Source: Lachnospiraceae bacterium (GTDB lineage: Bacteria > Bacillota > Clostridia > Lachnospirales > Lachnospiraceae). Taken from it: a DNA stretch of 53,139 nt. Numbering within the stretch: position 1 is the stretch's first letter; every line of letters begins with the position of its first letter. The translations under genes and the position numbers were made by a program. The stretch spans positions 1-53,139 of the forward strand of contig JAILGF010000113.1 in assembly GCA_024696945.1 (NCBI GenBank). The letters run 5' to 3'. The notes below the pieces were generated by a model. That model was not told where the DNA came from and searched no databases. It saw only the letters and a program-made list of their open reading frames with translations. Of the stretch, positions 53,017 through 53,139 are shown one piece after another.

Positions 53017-53139
53017 ATGGAAATATCAGCTGATAATAAAGAAAAACTGAATGAGATATATGAGAAATACCATCGGTTGGTTATGTGGATAGTATATGGT
53101 ATTCTTGGTGATCAGAATCTGGCGGAGGAAGCGTTTCAA
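53017..53139 (+). CDS. ECF-type RNA polymerase sigma factor, 3'-truncated by window
   Basis: Only the first 41 residues are visible. They match sigma-70 region 2.1-2.2: KLNEIYEKYHRLVMWIVYGI then LGDQNLAEEAFQ, the pattern (Y-x-K-Y-x-x-hydrophobic, then D-x-x-x-A-E-(D/E)) typical of the first helices of ECF sigma factors. The rest, including region 4 and any anti-sigma gene, lies beyond the window. A weak ribosome site (GGAA) precedes the ATG. The upstream region duplicates that of the propeller operon, suggesting that this factor controls both itself and that operon (inference). Confidence 0.8.
   Translation, partial: MEISADNKEKLNEIYEKYHRLVMWIVYGILGDQNLAEEAFQ

Overview
The window looks like a chromosomal segment of a motile, anaerobic, low-to-mid GC Gram-positive bacterium of the Lachnospiraceae (Butyrivibrio/Roseburia-like). 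The call rests on pyruvate formate-lyase metabolism, strong GGAGG ribosome sites, many lipoproteins and sortase-free secreted proteins, a DUF6472-type mini-protein, a CoaX-type pantothenate kinase, MEP-pathway ispF, an MCP and a GGDEF protein. The genus is inference. I see no tRNA, rRNA, CRISPR array, phage or intact transposase.

Layout. 1-2 kb: 3' part of pflB and its activase pflA. 2-4.2 kb (minus): MATE exporter and a GNAT acetyltransferase. 4.4-11.3 kb: zinc-ribbon membrane protein, dusB, coaX, then a polar amino-acid ABC system of unusual build (three circularly permuted binding modules fused to the permease, and an ATPase with an extra anti-sigma-kinase-like domain). 11.3-13.8 kb: two very small ORFs and a secreted VanX-type dipeptidase fused to a HAD phosphatase. 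13.9-23.9 kb: an oligosaccharide-type ABC cassette, preA, and a BMP/nucleoside-type ABC cassette. Six of the seven transporter genes here carry one or two in-frame stops or small deletions, whereas preA and the last permease are intact. 24-32.6 kb: diguanylate cyclase, asd, MCP, CNNM/CorC protein, rlmH, HAD hydrolase, cytoplasmic GH5 and a VTT-domain protein. 32.6-37.7 kb: S66 carboxypeptidase (minus), DUF5050-like and SH3b surface proteins, ispF (minus), and an ArsB/SLC13-type transporter.

37.9-46.3 kb is the most novel part. A predicted transmembrane transcription factor has an extracellular parallel beta-helix, one membrane helix and a cytoplasmic LuxR-type helix-turn-helix. It is followed by three lipoproteins and two secreted proteins of unknown function. 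Between regulator and first lipoprotein lies a 14-bp perfect dyad with an extra helically phased half-site, a candidate operator. The set reads like a self-contained surface-sensing and surface-remodelling locus.

46.4-53.1 kb: degV (minus), pnp behind a long two-hairpin structured leader, a zinc-ribbon polytopic membrane protein (minus), a secreted propeller-like protein with two small membrane/secreted partners, and the start of an ECF-type sigma factor. The propeller operon and the sigma gene share a duplicated upstream region of about 75 bp, which suggests a sigma autoregulon. Several copies of GGGGACGGTTCT-type and other short intergenic repeats are scattered through the window. All calls come from reading the sequence; no database search was possible.
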